In this document: positions 6,115-6,514 of the stretch, piece by piece | Layout of the letters: each line of letters opens with the position of its first letter | Numbering within the stretch: the stretch's first letter is position 1 | DNA from: Spirochaetota bacterium | GTDB lineage: Bacteria > Spirochaetota > Spirochaetia > Treponematales > UBA12059 | Direction: 5' to 3' | Length of the DNA: 6,514 nucleotides | Assembly: GCA_022709445.1 (NCBI GenBank) | Contig: JAKLIU010000116.1 | Location: forward strand, 1-6,514 | Translations under genes and position numbers: made by a program | The notes under the pieces: model-generated | Told to the model about the DNA's origin: nothing | Database searches by the model: none | The model's input: only the letters and a program-made list of their open reading frames with translations

Positions 6115-6514
6115 CAGGGCAAACGCCCGGCCAGGCTGAACACGACGGCCTTGGGCGTCCTGGAGATGGAGCGGACGCGCGGGGCCTGGAGCCGCGGACG
6201 GAAGAACTCCCGGTACTCCCGCAGGGGCCGGGGCGGGAAGCGGGACACCAGCCCGGACCATCCCTCCGATCCTACCAGCGCCTTGAGCGCATGGGCCGCC
6301 TCGTCGCCATGGACCAGGGAACGGGCCAGCCGCCGCAGCGCCTCGAGCCCCAGGCCGGGCAGGGCCGCGAGCGAGGCCCGCGGACCGCGGTCGGGAAGCG
6401 CCATGTCTATGGCGAAGAACGCCGCCCCGGGCGCCACGATGCGCAGCGCGGCCATCATCGCGTCCCAGTTGGCGTAGCGCAGGGACAGTACGGACAGCAC
6501 CAGGTCGAAGGGTC
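6114..6514 (-). CDS. Class I SAM-dependent methyltransferase, C-terminal part (5' partial)
   Basis: The frame is open through the right edge of the window, so only the last 132 residues are seen and the start is missing. The visible beginning, PFDLVLSVLSLRYANWDAMMAALRIVAPGAAFFAIDM, matches the middle of class I methyltransferases: the FDLVL strand, then a helix, then the VxxPGGxF turn and next strand. The SAM-binding GxGxG motif would lie in the missing part. The protein ends in VRSISRTPKAVVFSLAGRL, a plausible final hairpin. The substrate is unknown. Its stop overlaps the racemase start (TGATG), so it is the upstream member of this coupled operon as far as can be seen. A methyltransferase-fold protein without activity cannot be excluded. 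Confidence 0.65.
   Translation of the reverse strand, partial: PFDLVLSVLSLRYANWDAMMAALRIVAPGAAFFAIDMALPDRGPRASLAALPGLGLEALRRLARSLVHGDEAAHALKALVGSEGWSGLVSRFPPRPLREYREFFRPRLQAPRVRSISRTPKAVVFSLAGRLP

Noticed and set aside
6115..6261. Longer N-terminus of the racemase, starting at 6261
   Set aside because: The added 49 residues are Pro/Ala-rich, lie out of frame inside the methyltransferase-like gene and lack family similarity. The TGATG overlap at 6112-6116 explains the start well.

Overview
The window is a GC-rich, gene-dense bacterial segment, roughly two thirds G+C by eye. The lineage cannot be fixed from the sequence. A secreted YARHG-domain protein, an SUMF1-type (formylglycine-generating-enzyme-like) protein and a MurI homologue point to a cell with a peptidoglycan-containing envelope. 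YARHG and SUMF1 proteins are common in spirochaetes, among other groups, so a GC-rich spirochaete-like or similar environmental bacterium is a low-confidence guess. All genes look chromosomal. I see no transposase, phage gene, CRISPR array or toxin-antitoxin pair.

Left part (1-2245). The window opens inside a large plus-strand gene whose visible product has three modules: a concanavalin-like beta-sandwich, an SUMF1 domain without the oxidase cysteines, and a C-terminal carbohydrate-binding-like sandwich. Just after its stop lies a strong hairpin terminator and, on the minus strand, a tRNA-Pro(GGG) gene that ends in that terminator. The 19 bases after the gene's stop region repeat the 3' end of the tRNA in inverted orientation. 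This makes an 81-bp near-palindrome centred on the terminator and is the oddest local structure here. The tRNA promoter and a promoter for the next plus-strand gene stand back to back in the 99 bases between them.

Middle (2245-4619). Two plus-strand genes are only 8 bp apart. The first encodes an exported YARHG protein with a Gly/Tyr-rich insertion, and its promoter suggests leaderless or near-leaderless translation. The second encodes a polytopic membrane protein of about ten or more helices with a soluble C-terminal domain, resembling GT-C glycosyltransferases.

Right part (4562-6514). Three minus-strand genes form a tightly coupled operon, read right to left: a class I SAM methyltransferase-like gene (cut by the window end), a glutamate racemase family gene, and a bacterial sugar transferase (polyprenyl-phosphate phosphoglycosyltransferase). 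They are joined by TGATG and ATGA overlaps. The sugar transferase gene runs 58 bp into the 3' end of the convergent membrane-protein gene.

Together, the racemase (D-Glu for peptidoglycan), the sugar transferase (first step of lipid-linked glycan assembly) and the putative GT-C protein suggest a cell-envelope and glycan neighbourhood. No clearly new multi-gene system is evident. The points most worth a second look are the tRNA-end palindrome, the altered substrate-site motifs of the racemase, and the three-module pseudo-FGE protein.
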